A stretch of 42,714 bases of DNA from Chthoniobacteraceae bacterium (GTDB taxonomy: Bacteria > Verrucomicrobiota > Verrucomicrobiia > Chthoniobacterales > Chthoniobacteraceae), in NCBI GenBank assembly GCA_947479475.1, contig CANJZW010000036.1, positions 1-42,714 of the forward strand, in the 5' to 3' direction. The notes below the pieces were generated by a model. It was not told where the DNA came from. It saw only the letters and a program-made list of their open reading frames with translations, and ran no database searches. Both the position numbers and the translations under genes were made by a program. Position 1 is the first letter of the stretch. Every line of letters starts with the position of its first letter. This document shows positions 18,949-27,662 of the stretch, in pieces.

Positions 18949-19692
18949 TTAAGTCCCTCTGTATCGCTCGCGATAGGCACCGGGCGTGGTCTTCATCGAG
19001 CGGGTAAATTCGCGCACGAGGTGGCTGTGATCGCTAAAGCCAGTCTCGAGGGCGATCGTCGTGATGGTTGCGTCCGCTTCGAGGAGAAGCTGGCAGGCCT
19101 TGCCAATGCGGAATTGCCGGATGTAGGCGGTAGGGGTGAGGTGAAAGGCTTTTTTGAAATGGCGCTGAAAACTGCGTTCAGACATGCCGGAAATTTGGGC
19201 AAGCGTGTCCACTTCCATAGACGAGGCAAAGTGATCGCGGATGTGGTCGAGCGCCGGGGTCAGTTGGACAAAAGGGGTGGCAATCTTCGCCGCTTGCTGC
19301 AGATCCCGCGAGACACCGGCGAGTCCGATGATCCGGCCGCTCTTGTCGCGTAGCGGGGTCTTCGAGGTCACGTACCAGTCGGGGCAGGCGGGGTGGCGGA
19401 TGACCATTTCGACCCGGCCCCAAATTTCGGTGCCTGCGAGAACTTGGCGATCATCGCGGGTGTATTGGTCGGCGAGGTAGGCGGGGATGAAGTCGTAATC
19501 GGTGCGACCGACAACACCGCTTGGGTCGGCAATGCCGTGGGCAAGGTGCATGACGCGGCTGGCGTGTTTGTAGACGCCGCAGGTGTCCTTGATGAAGAAG
19601 CGTGTGTCTGAGAAGGCGTCAAAGAGGCGCAGCCCGCCCCCATGGCCGAGCTGCTCGAAAAACTCACTAACAGAGGAGGAATTGGGATTCAC
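18949..19692 (-). CDS. PAS domain-containing AraC-family transcriptional regulator
   Basis: 247 residues. The N-terminal half (about 20-125) reads as a PAS sensor (FFIKDTCGVYKHASRVM, GRTDYDFIPAYLADQY, WYVTSKTPLRDKSGRIIGLA, GVSRD). The C-terminal half (about 145-245) is an AraC/XylS double helix-turn-helix (VDTLAQISGMSERSFQRHFK; ITTIALETGFSDHSHLVREF). It probably senses a small ligand in the cytoplasm and activates nearby genes. It is divergent from the beta-helix gene, with a 279-base spacer at 19693-19971 that could hold its target promoter; this link is inferred. I found no convincing promoter boxes in that spacer. Confidence 0.9.
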   Translation of the reverse strand: MNPNSSSVSEFFEQLGHGGGLRLFDAFSDTRFFIKDTCGVYKHASRVMHLAHGIADPSGVVGRTDYDFIPAYLADQYTRDDRQVLAGTEIWGRVEMVIRHPACPDWYVTSKTPLRDKSGRIIGLAGVSRDLQQAAKIATPFVQLTPALDHIRDHFASSMEVDTLAQISGMSERSFQRHFKKAFHLTPTAYIRQFRIGKACQLLLEADATITTIALETGFSDHSHLVREFTRSMKTTPGAYRERYRGT

Positions 19693-19971
19693 GAGGGGTG
19701 GAAGGGAGTGGGCGTTGGCAAAATGAGCGGGGAGAGGTCACCTGCTTTTCCGTGGGCAAAGGGAGGAGTGAAAACCATGCGCAACCCCAGCCATGAACGC
19801 TTGAATCCTAACGTCGGGAAGGCCGGCATTAAAGGATTAACGGTGAGTTCAGGTTGCTACCTTTTGAGGGGGATTCGGCTGATCTCGATTTCACATTGCG
19901 AATCAGATGACGAGTCTTGGGGGTTGTCGCTGAAGGGTTGCCTTTCCCTGATCTCTTTAAAATACTGTGGG

Positions 19972-22611
19972 ATGTTCTCCAATGATGCGCCGCTGAGGCA
20001 CCTTCTGGCCCTGTGTTTTTTTTCTGCGGCCACGCCCGTCTTCGCTGTGGATTGGTACGTCGCCCCGGTTGGCAATGACGCTTGGAGCGGCCTTCTCGCC
20101 GAGCCAAACACTGCTGGGACCGATGGTCCCTTCGCCTCCCTCAATCGCGCGCGGGACGCAGTTCGCATCCAACTGGCTACGGATGCGGCGAAACCCAATG
20201 TAGTCAATGTACGCGCGGGAACGTATCGCTTGAAAGCCGCGCTTGAGTTGGGGGAAAAAGATTCGGGCACCGCCAGTGCTCCCGTGGTGTGGCGCGGATA
20301 CGAGAAGGAGAGGCCGAGAGTGACTGGGACTTTGCCCTTGGTGGATTGGGAACCCGCCGGGCTGGAGGGAAGGCCCTCGGCCCTCAAAATCAAACTCCCC
20401 GAAAAACAGGATTTAGCGTTATGCAAGCAGTTGCTTCTCAGGGGTAAGCGTCTGCCTATTGCGCGTTATCCCAACGCCGACGAATCCGATCCCATCACCA
20501 AGGGGTGGGCCTTTGCCGGCGGCAAAGATTGGCCGATGTACGCAGATATTCCGGGAGAGGACAAACACACGCTGCAAGTCAGGCCCGCGGATCAGCGTTC
20601 CTGGGCTCATCCCGAGGACGCGGAGGTGTTTGTTTTCGCGCGCTTCAATTGGTGGAACGACCTTGTTGCGGTAAGCGCCAAAGATGCAGACACCGGCGTG
20701 TTAACCCTTGCAAAAGATTGCAGCTACCCTATTCGCTCGGGCAATCGCTATTTTGTGCAGGGGCCTCTGGAGGAGATGGATGCGCCGGGCGAATGGCATC
20801 TGGATCCCCGCACGCGGACTCTCTTTTTTCTGCCGCCAGACCACACGCGTGCGTCCGATGTGGAGCTCGTCGTGGCGGCTGGGCTTTTAAAGGTTAAAAA
20901 TGGCAGGCACCTATCCATTGAAAATATGGACTGGGACGGAACCAATGGATCCGCAGTCGTGTTTGAAAATTCTGATGGCTGCCGGTTTGCTGGCCACATG
21001 CTGCGTTCGGTGGGGTATTGGGCGGGAACGGGTGTGTCCGTTTCGGGCGGAAAAAATGTGGAAGTCCGTAGCAATACGGTGGTGGGCGCTGGCCGCAACG
21101 CGGTTTCTGTGTCGGGAGGTGTTCGCGAGACGCTTGAGCGCTGCGAACATGTCGTGGAAAACAACCATCTGCATGACTTCGGCGTGTACTTCAAACAGGG
21201 CGTGGGAGTCTCGGTTTCCGGTGTGGGCAGCAGCGTGGTGCGGAACTGGATCCACAATGGGCCGCGCTTCGGGGTGATGCACGGCGGGAACTTGAATCTG
21301 ATCGAGGGCAATCACCTGCACGATCTCTCTCTGGAAACCGAGGACACGGGGGCGATTTATTCCGGGGGGCGCGATTGGATTACGCCGCGCGGTTCGGTGA
21401 TTCGCCACAACTGGATTCACGACATCTGGGGGATGGACCTGCATGACGGGAAGTTCATCACGCCCCATTTCTCCTGGGGGATCTATCTTGACGACAATTC
21501 CGGCGGCGTGGATGTCATTGGAAATCTGGTGGAACGTTGCGGCCGCGGTGGGGTGCACATGCATGCGGCCAGGGATTGCGTCATCGAAAACAATATCTGG
21601 GTGGGTAACCGCCAGTGGCAGGTGGACGTCCACGGTTGGTCGGTGCTGGACCGCTACACCCGCAGTTTGCCCGCGATGATCGAAGGGTATGAAAAAGTCG
21701 CCTCGAATCCCGAATGGAAGAAAATGCGCGGCATGGAGATCCATCCCCGGGATGTTCCCTTGCCCAACGGTTTGACCATGCGAGGCAACCGGCTCACGAA
21801 AAATATTCTGGTTTCGACGGATCCTGAGGTGCCGGTTATCGACATCAAACAGGTCCCTTTTACGCACAACGAGTTTGACCACAATTTATACTGGGCGCCG
21901 GGCGGGAAGGTTCGGACGGGGTTCCTTGGAGGCGGGCCGAACCTCGGAGACGAGCTTCTCGGCGCGTGGAAGGGGGCAAAGGACGCTTTGCCCGAGGGGT
22001 GGCGCTTCAGCAACAAGCCGTCAGGGGGCGCCAAGGCCGGCTTGAGCGAACCCCGCGAGGATGGGCTCGCGCTGCGGGTGTACGGTGGAGGGAAGCCTTA
22101 TCCGGTGGTGTCGGGCGGTGGCCTGCCTTTGGAGTTTGGAGCGGCTTACCGCCTCAGCGCGCGTGTGCGCGGGAGCCAGGACGCGAAGGCGACAGTGGGT
22201 GTGCAGTCCTTCTTAAGCGGCGTGTATTTTTGGGCCAGTCCCAAGAGCGAAGTGCGGGTCACTCAGGATTGGGAAGAAAAGGAATGGGTCTTCGTGGTCC
22301 CATCCGAAGGTCGCACGGGATGGCATCCAAAGATGGCAGGTTTTTCTCCGAGGATTGAGTGGCGTTCCGAGGACGGCTGGCTGGAGGTCGGGAATCTTTC
22401 GCTGCACCGGGTTGAGATGCGATCGGAATGGGAAAGCTGGCGTGCCAATGGCGTGGACGCCCACTCGCTGGTGGCGGATCCGTTGTTTGAGGAAGGCGAT
22501 CCCAGGCGGCTCTCCAAGGATTCACCCGCATGGGGTTTGGGGTTTGAGCGGATTCCTTTTGAGAAAATTGGCGTTTACCAGGATGCCTGGCGCAGTGCGT
22601 TGGCCGAGTGA
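19972..22611 (+). CDS. Secreted right-handed parallel beta-helix protein (putative polysaccharide-active)
   Basis: 879 residues from ATG 19972, chosen because a signal peptide follows at once (MFSNDAPLRHLLALCFFSAA to VFA). The frame stays open upstream, and ATG 19777 has a better ribosome binding site (GGAGG), but that start would put 65 residues before the signal. The mature start DWYVAPVGNDAWSGLLAEPN with FASLNRARDAVR is the standard opening of secreted beta-helix proteins. Repeated NNxxxD/N turns (VENNHLHDFGVYF, IRHNWIHDIWG, VIGNLVERCGRGGVHMH, VIENNIWVGN) form the helix at about 280-570. A C-terminal jelly-roll-like part (about 680-790) may bind carbohydrate. Lyase or hydrolase activity is possible but no catalytic residues can be assigned. 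Confidence 0.88.
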   Translation: MFSNDAPLRHLLALCFFSAATPVFAVDWYVAPVGNDAWSGLLAEPNTAGTDGPFASLNRARDAVRIQLATDAAKPNVVNVRAGTYRLKAALELGEKDSGTASAPVVWRGYEKERPRVTGTLPLVDWEPAGLEGRPSALKIKLPEKQDLALCKQLLLRGKRLPIARYPNADESDPITKGWAFAGGKDWPMYADIPGEDKHTLQVRPADQRSWAHPEDAEVFVFARFNWWNDLVAVSAKDADTGVLTLAKDCSYPIRSGNRYFVQGPLEEMDAPGEWHLDPRTRTLFFLPPDHTRASDVELVVAAGLLKVKNGRHLSIENMDWDGTNGSAVVFENSDGCRFAGHMLRSVGYWAGTGVSVSGGKNVEVRSNTVVGAGRNAVSVSGGVRETLERCEHVVENNHLHDFGVYFKQGVGVSVSGVGSSVVRNWIHNGPRFGVMHGGNLNLIEGNHLHDLSLETEDTGAIYSGGRDWITPRGSVIRHNWIHDIWGMDLHDGKFITPHFSWGIYLDDNSGGVDVIGNLVERCGRGGVHMHAARDCVIENNIWVGNRQWQVDVHGWSVLDRYTRSLPAMIEGYEKVASNPEWKKMRGMEIHPRDVPLPNGLTMRGNRLTKNILVSTDPEVPVIDIKQVPFTHNEFDHNLYWAPGGKVRTGFLGGGPNLGDELLGAWKGAKDALPEGWRFSNKPSGGAKAGLSEPREDGLALRVYGGGKPYPVVSGGGLPLEFGAAYRLSARVRGSQDAKATVGVQSFLSGVYFWASPKSEVRVTQDWEEKEWVFVVPSEGRTGWHPKMAGFSPRIEWRSEDGWLEVGNLSLHRVEMRSEWESWRANGVDAHSLVADPLFEEGDPRRLSKDSPAWGLGFERIPFEKIGVYQDAWRSALAE

Positions 22612-22691
22612 GCCCGTCGGTTCGGGGCTTCGCGCTTTGGCAGGATTCGGATTGACGCGAACGCGTTTGAGGCTCGAAGTAGACTGCGTCT

Positions 22692-23318
22692 ATGAAACTG
22701 CTTCCCCTTCTTCTCACCCTCCTCCTTCCCTTCGCCGCCGTGGGCGCAGAGGAGTCCGGATTTATTCCCCTCTTCAACGGCAAAGACCTTGATGATTGGA
22801 AAATCAGCGACAAACCGGGCTCCTTTTCCGTCGAAAACGGGATCCTCATTGTGAAAGGGGAACGCTCGCATCTCTTTTACAACGGGCCGGTTCAAAAACA
22901 CGATTTCAAGAACTTCCACCTGCGTGTGGAATTGCAGACCCATCCGGTGTCGAATTCTGGGGTCTATTTTCATACGGAGTTTCAGGAAACAGGCTGGCCT
23001 TCCAAGGGCTTTGAAACCCAGGTCAACAACACCCATGGCGACCCCAAAAAAACCGCCGGTCTTTACAACATCAAGGACAACTTCACCGCGCCTGCCGAGG
23101 ACAACAAGTGGTTCGTCATGGAAGTCATTGTGGAAGGAAAACACATCGTCACCAAGGTCGACGGCAAGGTGATCACCGATTTCACCGAGCCCGATCCTGC
23201 AGCCCCTCCTGCCAACAGCCCAGGGCGGGTTTTGTCCCACGGAACCTTTGCGATTCAGGGGCATGACCCCGAGAGCAAGGTGGAATACCGGAAGATTGAA
23301 GTGAAGCCCTTGCCCTAA
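22692..23318 (+). CDS. Secreted DUF1080 (3-keto-disaccharide hydrolase-like) protein
   Basis: 208 residues: signal peptide (MKLLPLLLTLLLPFAAVGA) and a single DUF1080 domain (FIPLFNGKDLDDWKI, SFSVENGILIVKG, NFHLRVELQTHPVSNSGVYF, FETQVNNTHGDPKKTAGLYN, GTFAIQGHDPESKVEYRKIE). The fold is a LamG-like beta-sandwich; members hydrolyse 3-keto-glycosides or bind sugars, and they are strongly expanded in Verrucomicrobiota and Planctomycetota. It lies 80 bases after the beta-helix gene on the same strand and is followed by a good terminator, so the pair may form a carbohydrate-use operon. Confidence 0.92.
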   Translation: MKLLPLLLTLLLPFAAVGAEESGFIPLFNGKDLDDWKISDKPGSFSVENGILIVKGERSHLFYNGPVQKHDFKNFHLRVELQTHPVSNSGVYFHTEFQETGWPSKGFETQVNNTHGDPKKTAGLYNIKDNFTAPAEDNKWFVMEVIVEGKHIVTKVDGKVITDFTEPDPAAPPANSPGRVLSHGTFAIQGHDPESKVEYRKIEVKPLP

Positions 23319-23341
23319 GTAAACGGCACGCTCCCAATCAG

Positions 23342-23371
23342 AAAAAGGCGCCTTCCCGGGCGCCTTTTTTT
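23342..23371 (+). terminator. Rho-independent terminator after the DUF1080 gene
   Basis: Perfect 11-bp stem AAAAAGGCGCC (23342-23352) and GGCGCCTTTTT (23359-23369) with a 6-base loop, then more T. It sits 24 bases after the DUF1080 stop. The A run on the left side lets it work on the opposite strand as well, for the DUF3820 gene that ends at 23431. Confidence 0.88.
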
Positions 23372-23430
23372 ATGGAGAAACTCAACCGCTCAACCGCACG
23401 CTATCCAAAGCAGCAAAGGCGTGGCATAGC

Positions 23431-23748
23431 TCAACTGCCCCCGCCGAATTCGAAGTTGCGCTTGCGCTCCGGGCGGAGCTGGGTGCGACCGCCGCGGCGT
23501 TTGCGCAGGGTGTCGAAGACGACGTCCAATCCGTCCACCTTCATTTGGTGGATCATTTGGAGAAGCACGCCCAGGCGGCCTTTGGGGAAGCCGCCTTTGG
23601 CCGCGAACCAGGCCAGATATTCCACCGGCAAGTCGTAGATGGGAACGCCGTTGGGAGGGTGGTGGGCTGGGCCGTGTTTGCCAAAGGGCATGCAGGTGCG
23701 TCCGATTTCCTCGAGGTCACGCTGCATTTGCTCCGCCAATTCATCCAT
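23431..23748 (-). CDS. DUF3820 family protein
   Basis: 105 residues. The core CMPFGKHGP, PIYDLPVEYLAWFAAKGGFP, KGRLGVLLQMIHQMK is the DUF3820 pattern (a small protein family also annotated as putative quorum-sensing-regulated virulence factor). The role is unknown. The C-terminus is short and basic (RKRRGGRTQLRPERKRN). It starts 17 bases after the stop of the PQQ-propeller gene and is probably cotranscribed with it. Confidence 0.82.
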   Translation of the reverse strand: MDELAEQMQRDLEEIGRTCMPFGKHGPAHHPPNGVPIYDLPVEYLAWFAAKGGFPKGRLGVLLQMIHQMKVDGLDVVFDTLRKRRGGRTQLRPERKRNFEFGGGS

Positions 23749-23765
23749 GCCGTGTGCTCCGTTCC

Positions 23766-25085
23766 TTATTTTTTTGCTTTGGCGCCGATGCAGAACAAGC
23801 GCGTGTCCGTGCGCAAAAAGAGCTGCCCTTGGGAGGCGACGATCATAGAGCGGACCTGCTTGTCTTCGGCGGTTCCAAAAGAAGTCTGGTGGGAGATTTT
23901 CCCATCCTCTGCGTTCACGACGACGACTTCTCCGTTGAAGTTCACCAGATAGACTTTTCCATCCGCGACGAGGGGAGACGCTTCGTACTTAATGCGCCCT
24001 GGAGTTTCGAGCGTCCACTTGATGGAGCCATCCGGCGCGACACGCGTGAGTGCCTTGGAGACGTCGGAGAGGACGAAAAAGTCTCCGTAGGCGAAGGCAG
24101 GCGAGGGGACGTCGGAAGTGACGCCGCGGTCAGTGCTTGCCCAGGCGAGGGACTTTTCATCGAGGGTGCCGGCGCCGGGTTTGACGGCGTAGACGGGGGC
24201 CTTCTTCGGCGCGCAGGCGAGTACGAGGCCCGCGCCGGCGACTGGTGTGGGGACGAGGCGCCAGTGGCCGATGCGTGTGGGGTTCCAGGTGCCCCAACGC
24301 CAGATTTCGGTGCCTGTGGCCGGGTCGTGGCCCGAGAGCATGTCGCCGCCGGCGAGCAGCACCTGCCACTTGCCGTCGACTTCGTAAGGCACCGGTGTGC
24401 TGAAGGCTTCGCGAGATTCGGCCTGTGCCTCCGTGGGGCGGACGTGGCGCCAGAGGGTTTTCCCGGTTGAGGGCTCGATGCACAGGAGATAAGACTCCCC
24501 GCCTTGCTTGCCGCGATTGTGCACGGGTTGATCGCGCTGGAGCACGGGCAAATAGAGGCGGCCTTCAAAGAGCAGGGGACTCGAAGAGAACGTCCACTGA
24601 AAGGCGAATTCGCCGTACTCCTTTTCGATATTTTTGCTCCAGAGGCGTTTGCCGGCGGTGTCAAAACCTGCCATCTCGCCGTTTCCGTAGAAAAACACCA
24701 CCAGTTTTCCGTCCGTGACGGGGGAGGGTGACGAGTAGTTGCTGCGGTCGTCGAACTTGAGGCCGTCGGCGATTTTCTCTTGCCAGAGCACTTTGCCGGT
24801 GGCGCGATCGAGGCAGAGAGCGTGCAGAGACTGGTTGTCCTTATCCGCGCTGGAGAGGAAGAGTTTATCGCCCAGAATGATCGGAGTTGAGGCGCTAGGC
24901 CCGGTGGTGGCCATGGACCATGCCACGTCTTTTTCCAGGGTGAAGGTGGAGGGCAGGTTTTTTTCGGCGCTGAACCCGTTGAAGTGGGGGCCGCGCCATT
25001 GGGGCCAGTCCTCGGCGTGGAGGCAGGCGGTGGAGGCGAGGGTGGCAAAACCGGCGAGGAGTCGGAGGTGGTTCATGGGGTGCAT
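23766..25085 (-). CDS. Secreted PQQ-like beta-propeller repeat protein
   Basis: 439 residues with signal peptide (HLRLLAGFATLASTACLHA). The start could be ATG 25085 or ATG 25076; the signal is complete with either. The mature protein begins EDWPQWRGPHFNGFSAEKNL, the typical opening of PVC outer-membrane PQQ-propeller proteins, and has repeated blades (LCLDRATGKVLWQEKI, GFDTAGKRLWSKNI, LCIEPSTGKTLWRHV, GHDPATGTEIWRWG, VNAEDGKISHQTS). The tryptophan-docking repeats suggest an eight-bladed propeller. Most such proteins lack enzyme activity and may be scaffolds; a PQQ-dependent dehydrogenase cannot be excluded but no catalytic signature is obvious. Confidence 0.9.
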   Translation of the reverse strand: MHPMNHLRLLAGFATLASTACLHAEDWPQWRGPHFNGFSAEKNLPSTFTLEKDVAWSMATTGPSASTPIILGDKLFLSSADKDNQSLHALCLDRATGKVLWQEKIADGLKFDDRSNYSSPSPVTDGKLVVFFYGNGEMAGFDTAGKRLWSKNIEKEYGEFAFQWTFSSSPLLFEGRLYLPVLQRDQPVHNRGKQGGESYLLCIEPSTGKTLWRHVRPTEAQAESREAFSTPVPYEVDGKWQVLLAGGDMLSGHDPATGTEIWRWGTWNPTRIGHWRLVPTPVAGAGLVLACAPKKAPVYAVKPGAGTLDEKSLAWASTDRGVTSDVPSPAFAYGDFFVLSDVSKALTRVAPDGSIKWTLETPGRIKYEASPLVADGKVYLVNFNGEVVVVNAEDGKISHQTSFGTAEDKQVRSMIVASQGQLFLRTDTRLFCIGAKAKK

Positions 25086-25153
25086 GTAATTTATTTAGAG
25101 GCGGTCGCAATCTGGCGGGCAGACGCAAGGATGATTCTCGAAGGCGTAACTTC

Positions 25154-26539
25154 TTAACGATCTTTTACCAAATTTGTGCCCAAAACGTTGCCCGATCCTC
25201 CTTCGACGCGGATGCCGTGGGCGCGGGTGCCTGTGCCCGGGGCCCGGTCGTCCCGAATAAGATTGCCGGTGACCAGAGAATCGCTGACGTTTTTGAGGAA
25301 CAATCCGTCGCCGTCGCTATCGAGGACGCTGTTGTTGCTGATGACCATCCGGCGGGAGTCGCTGACCTCTAGGGCGGCGACATTTTCAAGGGCGCCGGAG
25401 ACGATGTTCGCGTTGAGGGTGGTTTCCGAGCAGTGCCGGAAGACCAATCCGTTGTGTTCTGAGCCCTGGAAGCCGTTGACGACGTAGCGCGGGTTGCGGT
25501 CGAAATTGTTTCCACTCACGACGATATGCGAAGAGTGTTCGACCAGAAGATCGTGCTGAAAGCCCTCCCAGAAGGTGTTTCCAGTGATCGTTACTCCGCG
25601 GGCGTTTTGGATTTCGATGTTTACTTGGACGTCGCTAAAGACGTTGTTGCCAATCGTCACATGCCCTTCGTTGGTGGCGGCCTGACCCGTTCTGCGCTCA
25701 AAGCCGGCGTCATGCCCTGCGCCGTGGATGCGGATGTTGGCCGAGTTTGGCGCCTTGTGGGTGTGCTGCAGGGTGCATCCGGTGATGGCCACCTCAGCGA
25801 TGGAGCCCCCAGTGGAATCCAGCCATACATTGGCTGTCGCAGGCCCGTCGGCGGCATGGTTGGCTTCGATGTCGCTGCTGCCGATCTGAAGGTTTCGCAC
25901 CTGCCCCCCTTTGCTCACCACACCCCCGCCTCCGTTATAACTGATGTGGCAGTTGGTGATGTTGATCTGGTGCAGGTTGACCGCATCGAGAAAAACGCCG
26001 ATGCCGGTGTTGTGGTAAAAATGGCAATCAGCCAGCAGAACGTTTCGGTTGCGGTGGACCAGATGAACCGCGTGTTTGGCCTCGCGCACGGTCACGCGGG
26101 TGAGGGTCAGTTGCATGGTGCCGTCCGCCTCGACGCCGTCGGCTTCTGGATGGCGGCCGACGATTTCAATCCCACTTGCCATGGGGGTGCGCTCGCGCTC
26201 CCAAACCTGCGGCTGGACCGTTGCGGGCGACGCCGTGCCGCCGTGTGAGCCCAGAAAACGCAGCGCCGGGCCGGCTCCCTCCATGAGCAGGGTGGCGGTG
26301 CCGTCCCCGGAAACACTCGAGTAACCGAGTTTGGCGAGGTCAAATTCCAGGGTCTGCGTGAGGCGGTAGGTGCCTTTGGGGAAATAGAGGTCGGATTTCC
26401 CGTCGCGCAGCGCTTTTTGAAGGGCCGCGGTGTCGTCGGCCACTCCGTCCCCGAGGGCGCCCAAGCTGCGGACATTGGTCTGGGCCTGCGTTTGGACGAT
26501 CGCGAAAAAGAGGAGGGCGGTGGTGAGTGTGGCTTTCAT
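25154..26539 (-). CDS. Secreted pectate-lyase-like right-handed beta-helix protein
   Basis: 461 residues from the ATG at 26539, which opens a signal peptide (MKATLTTALLFFAIVQTQA); an in-frame ATG at 26608 adds a non-signal leader and is less likely. The mature start NVRSLGALGDGVADDTAALQ followed by SDLYFPKGTYRLTQTLEF is the Pectate_lyase_3/GH28-like opening. It continues with beta-helix rungs (VLLADCHFYHNTGIGVFLDA; INITNCHISYNGGGGVVSKG; VTIGNNVFSDVQVNIEIQNA; ISNNSVLDSDGDGLFLKNV). It probably acts on or binds an extracellular polysaccharide. Catalytic residues are not identifiable. 68 bases separate it from the PQQ gene on the same strand. Confidence 0.9.
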   Translation of the reverse strand: MKATLTTALLFFAIVQTQAQTNVRSLGALGDGVADDTAALQKALRDGKSDLYFPKGTYRLTQTLEFDLAKLGYSSVSGDGTATLLMEGAGPALRFLGSHGGTASPATVQPQVWERERTPMASGIEIVGRHPEADGVEADGTMQLTLTRVTVREAKHAVHLVHRNRNVLLADCHFYHNTGIGVFLDAVNLHQINITNCHISYNGGGGVVSKGGQVRNLQIGSSDIEANHAADGPATANVWLDSTGGSIAEVAITGCTLQHTHKAPNSANIRIHGAGHDAGFERRTGQAATNEGHVTIGNNVFSDVQVNIEIQNARGVTITGNTFWEGFQHDLLVEHSSHIVVSGNNFDRNPRYVVNGFQGSEHNGLVFRHCSETTLNANIVSGALENVAALEVSDSRRMVISNNSVLDSDGDGLFLKNVSDSLVTGNLIRDDRAPGTGTRAHGIRVEGGSGNVLGTNLVKDR

Positions 26540-26742
26540 GGGGGGAGAAGAGAACGCTGAAGGATTGCGGGGGTTCGTCAATGATTTCCCTCGGGTCGAC
26601 TGATCCACCGCGTCGGTCCCGTCGCGTCCGGATCAGTCGATAAACTGTGAGCCATCGGCAAATCCTCGGTTTCGCGCGACGATCTCGCAAAGGTGCTCAG
26701 CGTTGGGTTTCCATTTAAGGAGTGTTTGGTAGTCTCGGCGGC

Positions 26743-27528
26743 ATGTCCCGCATTGCCGCCATCCTGACAAAGATTGCCCCCTCGAGGGATCGGTTGATTA
26801 ACCATCCCCTCTATTCGCGATTAACTTCGTTACAGTCCGTACAGCAGTTTATGGAGGCGCACGTGTTCGCCGTTTGGGATTTTATGTCGTTATTAAAACG
26901 CCTGCAGACGGATTTGACGTGCACCACGGTTCCTTGGATTCCAGTGGGCAATGGAGCTGTTCGTTATCTCATTAACGAAATTGTTTCTGGTGAAGAGTCT
27001 GATGTGGATCCCGAAGGCGGGCGGATCAGCCATTTTGAGCTGTACCTTCGTGCCATGGAAAAAGCAGGAGCCTCAACCCAAGCAGTTTGTGATGCAATCA
27101 AAAGCGTCAGGGCTGGGGCAACGCCATTTCTGGCCCTCAATGGCGCCGGCGTGCCCGCCCATTCCGCGGCGTTTTCGAGGGCCACCTTTGAGCTGGCCGC
27201 CCAAGGCAGGACGCACGAAGTCGCTGCTGCCTTTACCTTTGGCAGGGAGGACCTGATACCGGACATGTTCACCCAGTTTGTGAAACGCCTCAGCCTGGAG
27301 CATCCGCACAAATTGGATGGTTTTTGCTATTACCTGGCGCGACACATTGAAGTCGACGGAGGTCACCACGGTGCGATTTCTCGACAGATGATCGAGCTCC
27401 TGTGCGGGGAGGATGACGCAAAGTGGGAGGAAGCAGGTGCTGTGGCCCTCGCCACCATCGAGTCCAGATTGGGTTTGTGGGATAGCATCCTTGACTCTCT
27501 GGAAAACGGGCGCACGAAGTTAGGATGA
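26743..27528 (+). CDS. DUF3050 family protein, heme-oxygenase-like fold
   Basis: 261 residues from ATG 26743; a GTG at 26722 abuts an AAGGAG and could add seven residues. Family markers: INHPLYSRL (20-28), FMEAHVFAVWDFMSLLKRLQ (37-56), HFELYLRAME (97-106) and FCYYLARHIEVDGGHHG (194-210). This is DUF3050, a helical family with the heme-oxygenase/TenA-like fold. The His and acidic residues (E38, H40, E84/E85, H97, H201, D205, H208) are placed as in the diiron oxidase/oxygenase members of that fold, so a non-heme diiron enzyme is possible but unproven. It is divergent from the pectate-lyase-like gene (203-base spacer) and convergent with the helicase gene. Confidence 0.85.
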   Translation: MSRIAAILTKIAPSRDRLINHPLYSRLTSLQSVQQFMEAHVFAVWDFMSLLKRLQTDLTCTTVPWIPVGNGAVRYLINEIVSGEESDVDPEGGRISHFELYLRAMEKAGASTQAVCDAIKSVRAGATPFLALNGAGVPAHSAAFSRATFELAAQGRTHEVAAAFTFGREDLIPDMFTQFVKRLSLEHPHKLDGFCYYLARHIEVDGGHHGAISRQMIELLCGEDDAKWEEAGAVALATIESRLGLWDSILDSLENGRTKLG

Positions 27529-27601
27529 GAAGTCGCCGACCCCTTGGAGCCCCAATTCCCCAAATTTGGGCTCGCAAAATCGCCAGGGCCTAAAAATCTA
27601 T

Positions 27602-27640
27602 CCACCTCGTTGATCAGCTTTTAAGCTCTCAACGAGGTGG
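27602..27640 (-). terminator. Long hairpin between convergent genes, probable terminator
   Basis: Perfect 12-bp stem CCACCTCGTTGA (27602-27613) and TCAACGAGGTGG (27629-27640), with an inner self-complementary AGCTTTTAAGCT (27616-27627) in the loop. Read on the minus strand, T-rich sequence (ATAGATTTTTAGG) follows the stem, so it is a fair terminator for the DEAD-box gene ending at 27663. It could also stop the DUF3050 transcript from the plus strand. Confidence 0.65.
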
Positions 27641-27662
27641 CGAAATTTCAGGAATTCTGCGG

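Noticed and set aside
20911..21882. 323-codon minus-strand open frame opposite the beta-helix gene
   Set aside because: Antisense shadow; the plus-strand frame has clear repeats and signal peptide.
23418..23470. Sequence resembling a tRNA D-arm and T-loop (TAGCTCAACTG then TTCGAA)
   Set aside because: No acceptor stem or anticodon arm can be built around it and it overlaps the end of the DUF3820 gene.
23942..25048. 368-codon second minus-strand frame within the PQQ gene
   Set aside because: It overlaps the PQQ-repeat frame and its product is low-complexity Ser/Pro/Ala/Arg-rich, as expected from a shifted frame.
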